Shown: positions 29,364 to 39,067, counted from the first letter of the stretch. The stretch is 64,000 bases of DNA from Dichotomicrobium thermohalophilum (GCF_003550175.1 NZ_QXDF01000001.1:706501-770500); one strand, 5' to 3'. Numbers and translations are program-made. The notes: generated by a model from the sequence alone, not told the origin.

Positions 29364-30617
29364 ATGGCTTATGGACCGGCACCGAGGCACCAGACTGTCC
29401 CCGTCAATGTCGGCGGCGTGACGGTGGGCGGCGGCGCGCCGATCGTCGTGCAATCCATGACGAACACCGACACCGCTGATGTGCAGAGTACGGTTGATCA
29501 GGTTGCCGAACTGGCGCGGGCCGGGTCCGAAGTGGTGCGCATCACGGTCGACCGGGACGAGGCGGCGGCGGCGGTGCCGCATATCCGCGACCGCCTGGCG
29601 GCGCGCGGCGTAAACGTGCCACTCGTTGGCGACTTTCACTACATCGGCCACAAGCTGCTCGCCGATCATCCAGCTTGCGCCGAGGCACTGGACAAGTACC
29701 GCATCAACCCGGGCAATGTCGGCTTCAAGGACAAGCGCGACAAGCAGTTTTCCCAGATCATCGAAATGGCGCTGCGCTACGACAAGCCGGTGCGCATCGG
29801 CGTGAACTGGGGCAGCCTTGATCAGGAGCTTCTAACCCGGCTGATGGACGAGAACGCAGAGGCCGAGGAGCCGCTGTCGGCGCAGGGCGTGCTCCACGAG
29901 GCGATGGTGCAGTCTGGTCTGCTCTCGGCCGAGCGTGCCCAGGACCTGGGAATGGGGGCGGACAAGATCGTGCTGTCCGCCAAGGTCAGCCAGGTGCAGG
30001 ACCTGGTCGCCGTCTATACGATGCTGGCCGAGCGCAGCAATTACGCGCTGCATCTGGGCCTGACCGAGGCCGGCATGGGGTCGAAAGGCATCGTGGCTTC
30101 GACAGCGGGGATCGGCGTTCTGCTTCAGCAGGGCATCGGCGACACCATCCGCGTCTCGCTGACACCCGCGCCGGGGGAGGCGCGCACGCGCGAGGTCGAG
30201 GTGGCGCAGCAGATCCTTCAGGTCATGGGCCTGCGCACCTTCGTGCCAGTGGTGGCGGCGTGTCCGGGCTGCGGGCGGACGACCAGCACGCTGTTCCAGG
30301 AGCTGGCGCGCGACATTCAGGACCATCTGAATGCGTCGATGCCGGAGTGGCGCGAGCGGTATCCGGGCGTGGAGACGCTCAACGTCGCGGTCATGGGGTG
30401 CATCGTGAACGGTCCCGGGGAGTCGAAGCATGCTGATATCGGCATCAGCCTGCCGGGCACCGGAGAAAGCCCCGCCGCGCCGGTTTTCGTCGACGGCAAG
30501 AAGGTCGCCACGCTGCGCGGGCCGAACATCGCCGACGACTTCAAGGCGATGGTTGCCGACTATATCGAGCAGCGCTTCGGCCAGGGCGGGCAGGACGAAA
30601 CGAAACGCTCCGCCTGA
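29364..30617 (+). CDS. ispG: 4-hydroxy-3-methylbut-2-enyl diphosphate synthase (flavodoxin/ferredoxin)
   Basis: A 417-residue Fe-S enzyme of the MEP isoprenoid pathway that converts MEcPP to HMBPP. It shows the TIM-barrel start [19 protein letters not shown], the [10 protein letters not shown] motif, and the three 4Fe-4S cysteines in the C-terminal domain ([11 protein letters not shown] and [11 protein letters not shown]). Length is normal for proteobacteria. GAGGG lies six bases before the ATG. It is a single gene facing the convergent TRAP operon. Confidence 0.96.
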   Translation: MAYGPAPRHQTVPVNVGGVTVGGGAPIVVQSMTNTDTADVQSTVDQVAELARAGSEVVRITVDRDEAAAAVPHIRDRLAARGVNVPLVGDFHYIGHKLLADHPACAEALDKYRINPGNVGFKDKRDKQFSQIIEMALRYDKPVRIGVNWGSLDQELLTRLMDENAEAEEPLSAQGVLHEAMVQSGLLSAERAQDLGMGADKIVLSAKVSQVQDLVAVYTMLAERSNYALHLGLTEAGMGSKGIVASTAGIGVLLQQGIGDTIRVSLTPAPGEARTREVEVAQQILQVMGLRTFVPVVAACPGCGRTTSTLFQELARDIQDHLNASMPEWRERYPGVETLNVAVMGCIVNGPGESKHADIGISLPGTGESPAAPVFVDGKKVATLRGPNIADDFKAMVADYIEQRFGQGGQDETKRSA

Positions 30618-30642
30618 GCCGGCGGTCGCGGAACGTCGCCCT

Positions 30643-32007
30643 TTACTGGAAGCTGACGCTCGGCAGCCAAGTCACGATGCCCGGGAACGAGAACACGAGC
30701 GCAAGCCCGATCAACTGAAGGATGATGAAGGGCACCACGCCCTTGTAGATGTCCGTCACCTTGATCTCCGGCGGCGCCACCCCCTTGATGTAGAACAGCG
30801 CGAAGCCCACCGGCGGCGTCAGGAACGAGGTCTGCAGGCAGACCGCGAACAGGATCGTGAACCACACAAGGTCGAAGCCCAGGCTCTGCACCACCGGCGC
30901 GACGAGCGGCAGGATGATCAGTGTGATCTCCACCCAGTCGAGGAAGAAGCCGAGCAGGAACACCACGAGCAGGATCACCATCAGGATGCCTGTAGGTTCC
31001 AGCGGCAGGCCAAGCAGGGCATCCTCGATCACACGGTCGCCCCCCAGCCCGCGCAGCACCACGGCAAACGCCGTCGCGCCGACAAAGATCGCGAAGATGA
31101 ACGCGGTTGTGCGCGTCGTCTGCTTGAGGGAATCCTTGAGCACCTTGAAGGTCAGCCGCCGGTTCATGGCGGCAAGTAGCATGGCGCCGGCCGCGCCAAC
31201 GCCCGAGGCTTCGGTCGGCGTAGCGAAACCAAAGAAAATCGAGCCGAGCACGGCGAGGATCAGCGCCGCGGTCGGCACCACCGCCTTGATCACGTTCCAG
31301 ATGACCTCTGGCGTGATCTTGGGCAGATCCTCGGGTAGCGGCGCGCTACGTGGGCTGAGGAAGGCCAGCCCAAGGACATAGGCGACATACATCGCGCCGA
31401 GCATCAGGCCCGGGAACAGCGCGCCGAGGAACAGGTCGCCCACTGAAGCATCCGGCGTCGCCAGCCGGTCGGCCATCAGCACCAGCATGATCGACGGCGG
31501 GATTAATATGCCCAAGGTTCCGGTCGCGCAGGACGTGCCGACCGCGAGCGCCTTGGAATAATTGTGCTTCATCATCACCGGCAGCGACAGCATACCGAGC
31601 AGCACCACCGACGCGCCGATGATGCCCGTGGTCGCGGCCAGCAGCACCCCGATCACGATCACCGTGACCGCGAAGCCGCCGCGCACCGCGCCGAACAGCT
31701 TGACCATGTTGGTCATCAGCCTCTCGGCCACGCCTGACTGGTCAAGCATGATTCCCATGAAGATGAACATGGGCAGGGCCACCAGCGTGATGTTGTCGAC
31801 CAGGGACCAGATGCGCTCGGCCAGCAGGCCCAGCGAGCTACCGTAGTCGAACCAGAGATCAGCGCCGAAGTAGTCAACCGCGATCAGGCCAACCGCCGTC
31901 CAGATGACGGAGGTTCCTGCCAGAACCCAGGCCACGGGAAAGCCGGTGAACAGCAGCACGCCGAAGGTGGCGAACATGCCGATGACGAAATATTCCTCCA
32001 ACCCCAC
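30643..32007 (-). CDS. dctM: TRAP transporter large permease, DctM family
   Basis: A 454-residue membrane protein with about 12 helices forming the ion-coupled channel of a tripartite ATP-independent importer. Family features are FPVAWVLAGTS, LVALPMFIFMGIMLDQSGVAERL and GTLGILIPPSIMLVLMADRLATPDASVGDLF, the last a DctM signature. The start is a GTG at 32007 with GGGAGG nine bases upstream. It is the last of three genes transcribed DctP-DctQ-DctM. Symbol denotes family; the solute is unknown. Confidence 0.92.
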   Translation of the reverse strand: MGLEEYFVIGMFATFGVLLFTGFPVAWVLAGTSVIWTAVGLIAVDYFGADLWFDYGSSLGLLAERIWSLVDNITLVALPMFIFMGIMLDQSGVAERLMTNMVKLFGAVRGGFAVTVIVIGVLLAATTGIIGASVVLLGMLSLPVMMKHNYSKALAVGTSCATGTLGILIPPSIMLVLMADRLATPDASVGDLFLGALFPGLMLGAMYVAYVLGLAFLSPRSAPLPEDLPKITPEVIWNVIKAVVPTAALILAVLGSIFFGFATPTEASGVGAAGAMLLAAMNRRLTFKVLKDSLKQTTRTTAFIFAIFVGATAFAVVLRGLGGDRVIEDALLGLPLEPTGILMVILLVVFLLGFFLDWVEITLIILPLVAPVVQSLGFDLVWFTILFAVCLQTSFLTPPVGFALFYIKGVAPPEIKVTDIYKGVVPFIILQLIGLALVFSFPGIVTWLPSVSFQ

Positions 32008-32048
32008 CGCTGGGTTCCTCCCTCAAGGCGATACTTTTCGTCGTCTCG

Positions 32049-32648
32049 TCAGCGTGTGTTGTCTTGTCGTCTTGGCCGCGGCCAGCCGAACAGCAGCGTC
32101 GTGCATTTCAGCAGCCGCGAAAGGGCCGCCAGCAGCAGCAATCCGAAGGCGAGCGGCAGGAAGAACTTGAGCGCCCAGCGCGCGGGCAGACCGGCGGGCG
32201 CCTGGGACTCCTCGCCCTGCAGGAATGAGCTCCAGAAATAGGGGATCATGCTGTCCTGAGCGATAATCAGGAACGGAATGAGCAGGAGCAGGAGTCCGAG
32301 CATCTCGACCCAGGCCTGCGTGCGCAGCGAGAAGTGCTCATGCAGCACGTCGACGCGGACGTGATCGTCGCTGACGAGCGTGTAAGACAGCCCGATCAGC
32401 CAAGCCGCGCCGGCGAGATGCCACTCGATCTCCTCGAGCATGACCGAGCCCTGACCAAAGGCGTATCGGCCGATAACGGCGTAGAGGATCACCCCGACGA
32501 CCACGACCCAGAGCCACGAGAACAGAAATCCGACGCGGTCGATCACGGTGTCGATCGCGCCGGATATCGGGTTACTCGGGAATTCCGTGTGGTGGGCCGG
32601 GACCCCACCGTGCGGCGGCGGAGTGGACGGATCCTGCTGTTCAGACAT
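32049..32648 (-). CDS. dctQ: TRAP transporter small permease, DctQ family
   Basis: A 199-residue membrane subunit with four helices (about 29-50, 70-90, 105-125 and 160-180). The motif LEEIEWHLAGAAWLIGLSYTL is typical of DctQ. A periplasmic/cytoplasmic hydrophilic N-terminus of about 25 residues rich in Pro precedes the first helix. ATG 32648 is preferred to the adjacent GTG because AAGGAGG sits five bases before it. It lies between dctP (47 bases) and dctM (41 bases). Confidence 0.88.
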   Translation of the reverse strand: MSEQQDPSTPPPHGGVPAHHTEFPSNPISGAIDTVIDRVGFLFSWLWVVVVGVILYAVIGRYAFGQGSVMLEEIEWHLAGAAWLIGLSYTLVSDDHVRVDVLHEHFSLRTQAWVEMLGLLLLLIPFLIIAQDSMIPYFWSSFLQGEESQAPAGLPARWALKFFLPLAFGLLLLAALSRLLKCTTLLFGWPRPRRQDNTR

Positions 32649-32695
32649 CACGACCTCCTTGTCCGCCGCCGCTGAGAGTCAGGCGGCGTTGCCGC

Positions 32696-33784
32696 TTATT
32701 GTTCTTCGCCCAGATCAGCCGGCAGATAGGCCCGCTTGTCCCAGACCTTGTAGGCTTCCTGGAATTCGCGCTGGGATTCGTAAACGCGCTTGAAGTCGGC
32801 GTCCTTTTCGGCCTCCTCCTGCAACACCTCGCGCGTGACCTCCTGCAGTTTCACGAGAATGTCGCGCGGGATCTGATCGGCCTGAACGCCTTTCTCCTGG
32901 AAGTTCTGCAGCACCGTGCCGTTCTTGTACTCACCTTCCGTGAGCCCCATCATCGTGGCGGCCGTGCAGGTCGTCTCGATCAGGGCTTTCTGTTGATCCG
33001 TCGCGGCATTCCACTCATCCTTGTTGATGAGCATGTACTGCGCCGTGAACGGCTGGTGCCAGCCAGGGAACAAGTTGTACTTCACGACGTCGTTGAAGCC
33101 CAGGATCTGGTCGATCGCCGGCATGGAGAACTCGGTCGCGTCGATCGTGCCGGTCTGAAGCGCCTGATAGAGCTCGCCGCCGGGCATCATGGTCACGGAC
33201 GCCCCCAGCTTCTCCAGAACCTTGCCGCCAAGGCCCGCGAAGCGGATCTTCATGCCCTTGTAGTCTTCCAGGCTGGTGATCGGCTCGGAATACCAGCCAG
33301 CCGTCTCCGGGCCGATGACGCCGCACAGGCGGGCATATACGTTGAAGCCTTTGTTGGCGTAAACTTCCTGCAGCATGTCATGGCCGCCGCCCCAATAATA
33401 CCAGGAGGCGAACGCCCATGGCTTCAGGCCGAACGGCACGGCGGCAAACAGCGGCACGGCTGGCACCTTGCCCTGGTCATAACCGATCCAGGTGTAGCCC
33501 GCAGCGACCTTGCCGTCGGACACGGCCTGCAGGATGTCGAACGGCGGAACCAGCTTGCCGGGTTCGAACACGCGGACCTGAACGTCACCGCCGCTCGCCG
33601 CGTCGAGCTGTTTGGCGACATACTGTGAGGGCGAGCCGAGCCCTGGCAGCTTGGACGCGAAGGCAATAGGCATTTTCCAGCGGATCGGGTCGGCGGCCGC
33701 ATGATCCATGGCTGCGCCGGACACAATCGCGCCGCCGAGCGCGAGCGCGCCCGCAGCATGTTTCAACCGTCTCGCAAAACTCAT
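32696..33784 (-). CDS. dctP: TRAP transporter solute-binding protein, DctP family
   Basis: A 362-residue periplasmic protein with a Sec signal (SFARRLKHAAGALALGGAIVSGAA, cut near HAAA). The DctP fold is shown by SGGDVQVRVFEPGKLVPPFD, MKIRFAGLGGKVLEKLGASVTMMP and GELYQALQTGTIDATEFSMP. The conserved Arg of the MKIRFAGL segment binds the carboxylate of the ligand in the family. ATG 33784 follows GGAGG by seven bases. The solute is likely an organic or keto acid; the subgroup resembles those annotated as mannitol/chloroaromatic-type, which I cannot confirm. Confidence 0.88.
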   Translation of the reverse strand: MSFARRLKHAAGALALGGAIVSGAAMDHAAADPIRWKMPIAFASKLPGLGSPSQYVAKQLDAASGGDVQVRVFEPGKLVPPFDILQAVSDGKVAAGYTWIGYDQGKVPAVPLFAAVPFGLKPWAFASWYYWGGGHDMLQEVYANKGFNVYARLCGVIGPETAGWYSEPITSLEDYKGMKIRFAGLGGKVLEKLGASVTMMPGGELYQALQTGTIDATEFSMPAIDQILGFNDVVKYNLFPGWHQPFTAQYMLINKDEWNAATDQQKALIETTCTAATMMGLTEGEYKNGTVLQNFQEKGVQADQIPRDILVKLQEVTREVLQEEAEKDADFKRVYESQREFQEAYKVWDKRAYLPADLGEEQ

Positions 33785-34103
33785 CAACAGTCCTCCCAAA
33801 GCGTTGCCGCGCGACATGCCGGGCGGAAGAACATCTCCTTTCCGCTGTGCAGCGTGTCACGTCCCGTAGCGTTTAACGGGCGTTAGCAGGCTATGGCACA
33901 GGCCTCGGAATCGCAAGCTATGTCTGGCCTTTGGCGAGGTTCTGCTTGGTCAAATCACAGAAGAATGCTGCAGTGCGCGGCTATGTTGCAGCGCAGCACA
34001 CGTTTAACTGGAAAGAGATGGAATTTTTCTCTTAGGGTATAGCTTTCTGTCGCTGGAACAACTCGCGACCCATGCAACATCGACAACCAGCGAGGAGGGT
34101 TGC
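33785..34103. other. Intergenic region between the TRAP operon and the small ORF
   Basis: No coding gene is seen in these 319 bases. CGTTTAAC occurs twice (near 33869 and 34001). On the + strand TGGCGAGGTTCTGC (33932-33945) has GG and GC at the spacing of a sigma-54 promoter, but the match outside those pairs is modest. An AAGAGA/TCTCTT inverted repeat lies near 34013-34033. Confidence 0.3.
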
Positions 34104-34187
34104 ATGACTATCGCCAATCAATTGCGGCTTGTCGCCATCGTGGCCGCGTTCGGCTTCGTCGCAGCGGTTCTGATTGGCATGATCTAG
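34104..34187 (+). CDS. 27-residue small membrane protein (putative)
   Basis: A short frame, too small for most gene callers, begins ATG at 34104 five bases after a strong AGGAGG (34093-34098) and ends in TAG at 34185-34187. The peptide starts MTIANQLRLVAIVAAF and continues as one hydrophobic helix (about residues 8-27), with a single Arg near the N-terminus. That is the layout of a single-span small membrane protein. A perfect 11-bp terminator stem follows 51 bases later. Translation is not proven; function is unknown. Confidence 0.55.
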   Translation: MTIANQLRLVAIVAAFGFVAAVLIGMI

Positions 34188-34238
34188 CGATGTCGGGCGC
34201 GCGCCCGATGGCAATCACCAACACTCACGCACAAAAGG

Positions 34239-34270
34239 AAACGCCGCGGTGGCCTATCCCCGCGGCGTTT
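34239..34270. terminator. Bidirectional intrinsic terminator
   Basis: A perfect 11-bp stem, AAACGCCGCGG with CCGCGGCGTTT, around a 10-base loop, with A-rich and T-rich flanks at both ends. It separates the + strand small ORF from the convergent secreted-protein gene and could stop transcription from either side. Confidence 0.75.
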
Positions 34271-34292
34271 CGACATTCTGCGCGCGGCGGCG

Positions 34293-34817
34293 CTATTTCC
34301 GCAGCGAAATCTGCGCAACCGGCACGTGCCGGCCCTTGGCGGGGTCGAACTGGGAGATCGTCACGGTGTGGCGGCCGCGGCTGGCGAAGTTGACCGAAAG
34401 CCGCCCTTCAAAATTCGGCCCCTTGAACGAGGCGCGCAGGCGCTGACCTTCCAGCCGTCCGTTGATGCGCCCGGTGTTGTTTGCGATGTTTTCCGTCCAC
34501 AAACCGCTGATGGTGTTGCCGTTGCAGCGGACATTGGCGCTCGCCTGGATGCGATAGTCGGTGCCGGCGCAGTTGATGACTTGGCGAAGGCCCTGGCCCC
34601 CCCGTGTCTTGGCGTAGCTGATGCGGCAGAGAATGCGCTCGGGCTGCCCGCCGATCGGGGTGACGGTGCCGGTGCCACGCCACTGGCCGTCCAGCCGGTC
34701 AATGAGCTGTGCGCCTTCCGAGGTACAGGCGGCCTGAGCGGCGGGCACGCCCACGAAAACCACGGAAACAGCCGCCACAAACACGCCCAGCGCGCTAGAG
34801 CGGAACCACGTCATCAT
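34293..34817 (-). CDS. Secreted protein of unknown function
   Basis: A protein of about 174 residues with a clear Sec signal peptide (WFRSSALGVFVAAVSVVFVGVPAAQA, cut before ACTSEG). The mature part has about 145 residues, four cysteines and alternating strands (LDGQWRGTGTV, RILCRISYAK, INGRLEGQRLRASFKG, GRLSVNFASRGRHTVTISQ), which suggests a small beta-barrel. I do not recognise the family. ATG 34817 is used rather than the TTG at 34835 because GGGAGG lies between them. Its first 23 bases overlap the end of the upstream exporter gene, so the two are probably co-transcribed. Confidence 0.7.
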   Translation of the reverse strand: MMTWFRSSALGVFVAAVSVVFVGVPAAQAACTSEGAQLIDRLDGQWRGTGTVTPIGGQPERILCRISYAKTRGGQGLRQVINCAGTDYRIQASANVRCNGNTISGLWTENIANNTGRINGRLEGQRLRASFKGPNFEGRLSVNFASRGRHTVTISQFDPAKGRHVPVAQISLRK

Positions 34818-37119
34818 CCTCAACACGCCTCCCAACAGGTCTCAACTTGCGCAGCGTCAAAATGATCGCCGGCAGGAACAAAAGGTCCGCTATCAGCGCG
34901 GCCACCAGCATCGTCATGGCCAGGCGGCCGAATAGCTGCGTCGGCGGCACGGCCGAGAACACGGTAACGGCCAGGCCCAGGACCAGAACGATCGTCGTGA
35001 GCACCAGAACCGGCCCGACGACGAACAGCGTCTGGCGCACCGCCTTCTCCGCCGAATTGGTGCGGCTCTCCTCCACGGCCAGCCGGTTGAGAAAATGGAT
35101 AGTGTCGTCGACCGCAAGGCCGAAAGCGACCGTGAAGGCGATTACGCTCGAGTATTCCAGTCCTCCGCCAAACGCATATAACACGGCTCCGGTTGCAACC
35201 AGAGGAAAAAGGTTTGGCGCAATGCTGATGGCCGCGATGGACATTGACCGGAAGGCCAGCCCGATCATGATGACAACCAACACGATGGCGATGAGAAGAC
35301 CGTCGTTCAGCTGGCGGATCATGTTGTCGGACTGAAGCGCGGCGACGACGGGCAGACCGGTGACCTCGAAACTCACTCGCGGGAAGGACTGGCGCAGCGT
35401 GTCCAGGTCTTCATCGAGCGCGCGGACGATCGGAAGCGTGTCGGACGCGTCGAGATTGACGATCCGCCCCGTGACCAGGGCGGCGTTCTGCTCCGGATTG
35501 ATGAAGCGGCTGGTGAGATGCTCGGGCAGCATCTCGATATAGGGCCGGAGATACTGGCGGGCGTCCTCGCCGCTGCGCACGAGCCATCGATTCAAGGTAT
35601 CCAGCGACCAGACATTGCCGACCCTTGATCCGTTTTCCATCACGCGGTGCGCCGCGGCGATGGCACCGAGCACCTCGTTGTCGAACAGCCGCTTGCCATT
35701 CTCCCAGCGCACCATGATGTGGACGGGTTGCGCCCCCGTCAGCTTCTGGTCGAGCCGCTCGGCGCCGGCCATCGCTTCCTTGTCCTGCGGGATCTGGTCG
35801 CTGAGGCGGTAGCGCGGCTCGAGCTGCAGGTGTGTGGCCAGAAGCGCGACCAGGAGGACGCTGGCCATGGCCGTGAGCTTCACGTGGTGCGGCTCGACCC
35901 GCCGTGACAGCCAGAGGCAGAAGCGGTCGACGCGGTGCATCATGCCGAGCCGGCTCACATCTGTCTGGCGGAAGCGTTCCTCGTTGCCGATCAGCAGATA
36001 GCTGAGCGACGGCACAACCGCCATAACGACGAAGAAGGCCGACAAAGTCCCCATCGCGGCCGAAACGCCGAAGGTCTGGATGACCGCAGAGTCCGCATAA
36101 GTCAGGCTGAGCATCGCCACCGCGGTGGTGATTGAGGTCAGCGCGCAGGCGGGCCCCACTGTCAGCACGGCGTGGCGGATCGCGCCGTATTTGCTGTCGC
36201 CGTTGTCCAACCGTCTTCGGACTGAAAAGATCATGTGCATCGCGTCCGAAAACGCGATCACCATGACCAGCGGCGGGATCGTGTTTATGAGACTGTCGAG
36301 GTCGATCTGTAGGTGGCCGATGATGCCTAAGGTGACGACCGAGGCGATGATCGGACACAGTGTGGCGATCAGGATCAGCGTCGCGCGCTGGAAAAACAGG
36401 ATTGCGATCAGCATTCCCAGCAGTACGCCGCCGGAATTGAACAGCAGCCGGTCGGATTCGATCGCCGAGCGCAAGTCGGCCTGCATGACCGGAACGCCCG
36501 CCATCGTGACCTGGAGACCGGTCCCGCTCAGGCTTTCGTTGGCGAGCGTCTTGATCTCGTTGACGGCCGCATTGAGCCCGTCCCCGGCGACGGCCGCTTT
36601 ATCGAGCGAGACGATGAGAATTGTCAGCGGCGCCTGATTGTCCGGGGTGGTCAGCAGCTTGCCATCGAGCAGCGGATGCGTGGTGACCTTCTCCTGTAGG
36701 GCGTCGAATGCCTCCCCCCGCGGCATGTTTGCCGGGAACATCGGCGGCGGATAGCCCTCTGCGTCAGGCGCCTGGCGCATGGAGAAGATCGACAGAACAC
36801 CGTTGACCGCCTCGACGAACTGCAGCTCGAGGTGCAGCATCCGCAGGTCTTCCAGCCGGTCCGGCGTGATCAGGTCCTGCCCCTCCACGATGACGAAAAC
36901 GTCGAATTCGCTCGTGGGGAAGCGCTCGCTCATCTGCTGGTAGAGCCGGTAGTCCTTGTTGTCGCCGCGGAAGAAGTCGCTGAGGACACCGGTGGCTTCG
37001 ATACGCCAGACGCCGAGCGCGCAGAAGGCAGTCACCAGGACGAGGGCAAGAGCGGTCACTCGCGGACGCGCCAGCGTCACGAGCCCGAAGCGTTCCAGGC
37101 CGAAGCCGTGCTGTCCCAT
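34795..37119 (-). CDS. RND superfamily (MMPL-type) exporter
   Basis: A 774-residue inner-membrane protein with a first helix at about 23-42, a large periplasmic loop, five to six clustered helices (about 225-400), a second loop and a final helix cluster (about 615-765). This is the two-fold RND layout. SSD/MMPL hallmarks are DSLINTIPPLVMVIAFSDAMH and the second-half counterpart VIAFTVAFGLAVDDTIHFLNR, which carries the proton-relay Asp pair. ATG 37119 (with GGGAG six bases upstream) is preferred to a long upstream extension lacking homology-like sequence. Lipid, hopanoid or sterol-like substrates are usual for the family; the actual one is unknown. Confidence 0.85.
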   Translation of the reverse strand: MGQHGFGLERFGLVTLARPRVTALALVLVTAFCALGVWRIEATGVLSDFFRGDNKDYRLYQQMSERFPTSEFDVFVIVEGQDLITPDRLEDLRMLHLELQFVEAVNGVLSIFSMRQAPDAEGYPPPMFPANMPRGEAFDALQEKVTTHPLLDGKLLTTPDNQAPLTILIVSLDKAAVAGDGLNAAVNEIKTLANESLSGTGLQVTMAGVPVMQADLRSAIESDRLLFNSGGVLLGMLIAILFFQRATLILIATLCPIIASVVTLGIIGHLQIDLDSLINTIPPLVMVIAFSDAMHMIFSVRRRLDNGDSKYGAIRHAVLTVGPACALTSITTAVAMLSLTYADSAVIQTFGVSAAMGTLSAFFVVMAVVPSLSYLLIGNEERFRQTDVSRLGMMHRVDRFCLWLSRRVEPHHVKLTAMASVLLVALLATHLQLEPRYRLSDQIPQDKEAMAGAERLDQKLTGAQPVHIMVRWENGKRLFDNEVLGAIAAAHRVMENGSRVGNVWSLDTLNRWLVRSGEDARQYLRPYIEMLPEHLTSRFINPEQNAALVTGRIVNLDASDTLPIVRALDEDLDTLRQSFPRVSFEVTGLPVVAALQSDNMIRQLNDGLLIAIVLVVIMIGLAFRSMSIAAISIAPNLFPLVATGAVLYAFGGGLEYSSVIAFTVAFGLAVDDTIHFLNRLAVEESRTNSAEKAVRQTLFVVGPVLVLTTIVLVLGLAVTVFSAVPPTQLFGRLAMTMLVAALIADLLFLPAIILTLRKLRPVGRRVEDDDVVPL

Positions 37120-37252
37120 GCGTGCTCCCGTCGCGCCCGCGCGCCGTCTTCTCAAGGGGCGTGCCCTTCGCACAGGATGGTCACAGAAAGGTGAAGTCCA
37201 CGTTTCCCGATCTAAAGAGCGTCGGAGGCGGCCGTGCAACCAAAAATATGCA

Positions 37253-39022
37253 TTATTCGCCGGGTTTCGGTGTGACTGTGACCGGCGCAGCGCCTTCCAT
37301 GGCCGGGGCGCCGGCTTCGGCCTCGACCGTCCGGCGATGGCCCGGCCGGCCTCCGGTGATTGCACGGTGGAGGAAGAGGACGGGTAAAAGCCCGATGAGC
37401 ACGATCATCAGCGCCGCGGGCGCGGCCTCCGAGAACATTGCCAGCGAGGCGTAGGTGTAGACGTGCGTCGACAGCGTGTCGAAGTTGAACGGACGCAGGA
37501 GCAGCGTGGCGGGCAGCTCCTTCATGCTGTCGACAAAGACGAGCAGTGCGGCAGCGCCGATCGCCGGGCGCAGCATCCCCAGATGCACGCTCATCAGCAT
37601 CCGGGCGGGTTTCGCGCCGAGCGCGCGGGCCGCGGCGTCGATATTCGGCGAAATGGTGTGGAAGCCTGACTCCACCGCCCCGAGGGCCACTGCCAGGAAG
37701 CGTACGGTGTGCGCCAAGACCAGCGCCGCCAGACTTCCGGTCAGGATCAACCCCGTCGAGATGCCGAAGCTATCCCGCATGAAGGCGTCAACACTGTTAT
37801 CGAACGCAGCCAGCGGGATCAGCAGACCGATGGCGATCACCGTGCCCGGCATCGCATAGCCAACTCCGGCCAGCCGCGCGGCGACCGTCAGGCTCCGGTT
37901 TGGCGCCAGGCGCATTCCGAACATGATGAGCACCACCAGCGTCACGCTCAGGGCCGCGGCACCGACGGCCAGCATCAGGCTGTGTTGCGCTGCGTCCCAG
38001 AACGCGGGTGTCATCGTCTGGTCGAGATGGATGAGGGTATCTTGCACCAGCGCCACCATCGGCAGGCCGAAACCGAACAGCACGGGCAGGGCGCAGGCCA
38101 CCGTTGCCGCCAAGCCTTTCCAGCCGCTCAAGCGCGCCTCGGGCAGGGCGCGATATTTGCCAGTGGTGTGATGGAAATAGCGCTGCCGCCGCGCCGCGCG
38201 CTCCGCCCAGAGCAGGAACATCACGATCAGGATCATAACCAGCGAGATCTGCGCCGCGGCGCCCAGGTTGGAGCGCTCCAGCCATGTCGCGTAGATCGTG
38301 GCCGTCAGCGTCTGTACGCCGAGATACTGCACGGCGCCGATGTCGTTGAGGCACTCCATAAGCGCGAGCGCCACGCCGATCACGACCGCCGGCCGCGCCA
38401 TCGGCAGGCCGACCTGCCAGAAGGTGCCGACGCCGGAGCGGCCGAGCGTGCGCGCCACCTCGAGCACGCAGACCGACTGCTGCAGGAAGGTCGCCCGCGC
38501 GGTCAGGTAGACATAGGGGTAAAGGACCATCGCGATCACGAAGATCGCGCCTTCCATTGAGCGCATCTCGGGGAACCAGTAGTCCCGCACGCTCTGGACG
38601 TCGAGCAGCCAGCGCACCGCGCCCTGCAGCGGGCCGGCATAGTCCATTAACTCGACATAGGTGTAGGCCGCCACGTAAGTCGGGATCGCCAGCGGCAGGA
38701 CCAGCAGCCAGTCGAGGAGGTTCCGTCCGGGAAAGCGGTACATCGTGACGAGCCACGCTGTCAGCGTGCCCATCGTGGCGGTGAGGAGGCCGACGCCCAG
38801 CATCAGCAGGCCCGTCTGGCGCAGCGCCGAGGGCAGGACATTCGTGAAGAGGTGGTGCCAGACGTCGCCGGTGGGTGTCAGAGCGATGACCAGGATCGAC
38901 AGGATCGGCAAAACGACGATGAGGGCAGCGACGAGAGCCGCGCCCTGCCATGCGCCGACGCCGGAGAACAAGCGCCCGTCCCGAATGTTCGATACCCGCG
39001 TTGGGTAGCTATTCACCGCCAT
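37253..39022 (-). CDS. fbpB: Ferric iron ABC transporter permease, FbpB/AfuB/SfuB family
   Basis: A permease of about 589 residues containing two fused six-helix halves, as usual in iron(III) importers. The two ATPase-contact loops are ARTLGRSGVGTFWQVGLPMARP (around residue 195) and ARALGAKPARMLMSVHLGMLRP (around 500). The start is uncertain: ATG 39022 gives AVNSYPTRV at the N-terminus but has only a weak ribosome site, and longer starts to 39130 exist. It follows fbpA after 113 bases. No FbpC ATPase gene follows; the next gene is an unrelated exporter. Confidence 0.87.
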   Translation of the reverse strand: MAVNSYPTRVSNIRDGRLFSGVGAWQGAALVAALIVVLPILSILVIALTPTGDVWHHLFTNVLPSALRQTGLLMLGVGLLTATMGTLTAWLVTMYRFPGRNLLDWLLVLPLAIPTYVAAYTYVELMDYAGPLQGAVRWLLDVQSVRDYWFPEMRSMEGAIFVIAMVLYPYVYLTARATFLQQSVCVLEVARTLGRSGVGTFWQVGLPMARPAVVIGVALALMECLNDIGAVQYLGVQTLTATIYATWLERSNLGAAAQISLVMILIVMFLLWAERAARRQRYFHHTTGKYRALPEARLSGWKGLAATVACALPVLFGFGLPMVALVQDTLIHLDQTMTPAFWDAAQHSLMLAVGAAALSVTLVVLIMFGMRLAPNRSLTVAARLAGVGYAMPGTVIAIGLLIPLAAFDNSVDAFMRDSFGISTGLILTGSLAALVLAHTVRFLAVALGAVESGFHTISPNIDAAARALGAKPARMLMSVHLGMLRPAIGAAALLVFVDSMKELPATLLLRPFNFDTLSTHVYTYASLAMFSEAAPAALMIVLIGLLPVLFLHRAITGGRPGHRRTVEAEAGAPAMEGAAPVTVTPKPGE

Positions 39023-39067
39023 CAAATCGTCCCAGTGCCCGCTTTTTCGAGTGCGGGTCGAAACCGC

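Noticed and set aside
33932-33945. Sigma-54-like GG-N10-GC element
   Set aside because: Only the two invariant dinucleotides and a few other bases match; such patterns occur by chance in GC-rich DNA and the distance to the next ORF is long.
34100-34393. 97-codon + strand frame overlapping the 27-codon ORF
   Set aside because: It lacks a ribosome site, is Arg-rich and passes straight through the perfect terminator stem at 34239-34270.
34795-37365. 856-residue version of the RND exporter
   Set aside because: The extra N-terminal ~82 residues are Arg/Pro-rich and unlike any transporter start, and the membrane anchor should be near the N-terminus as with ATG 37119.
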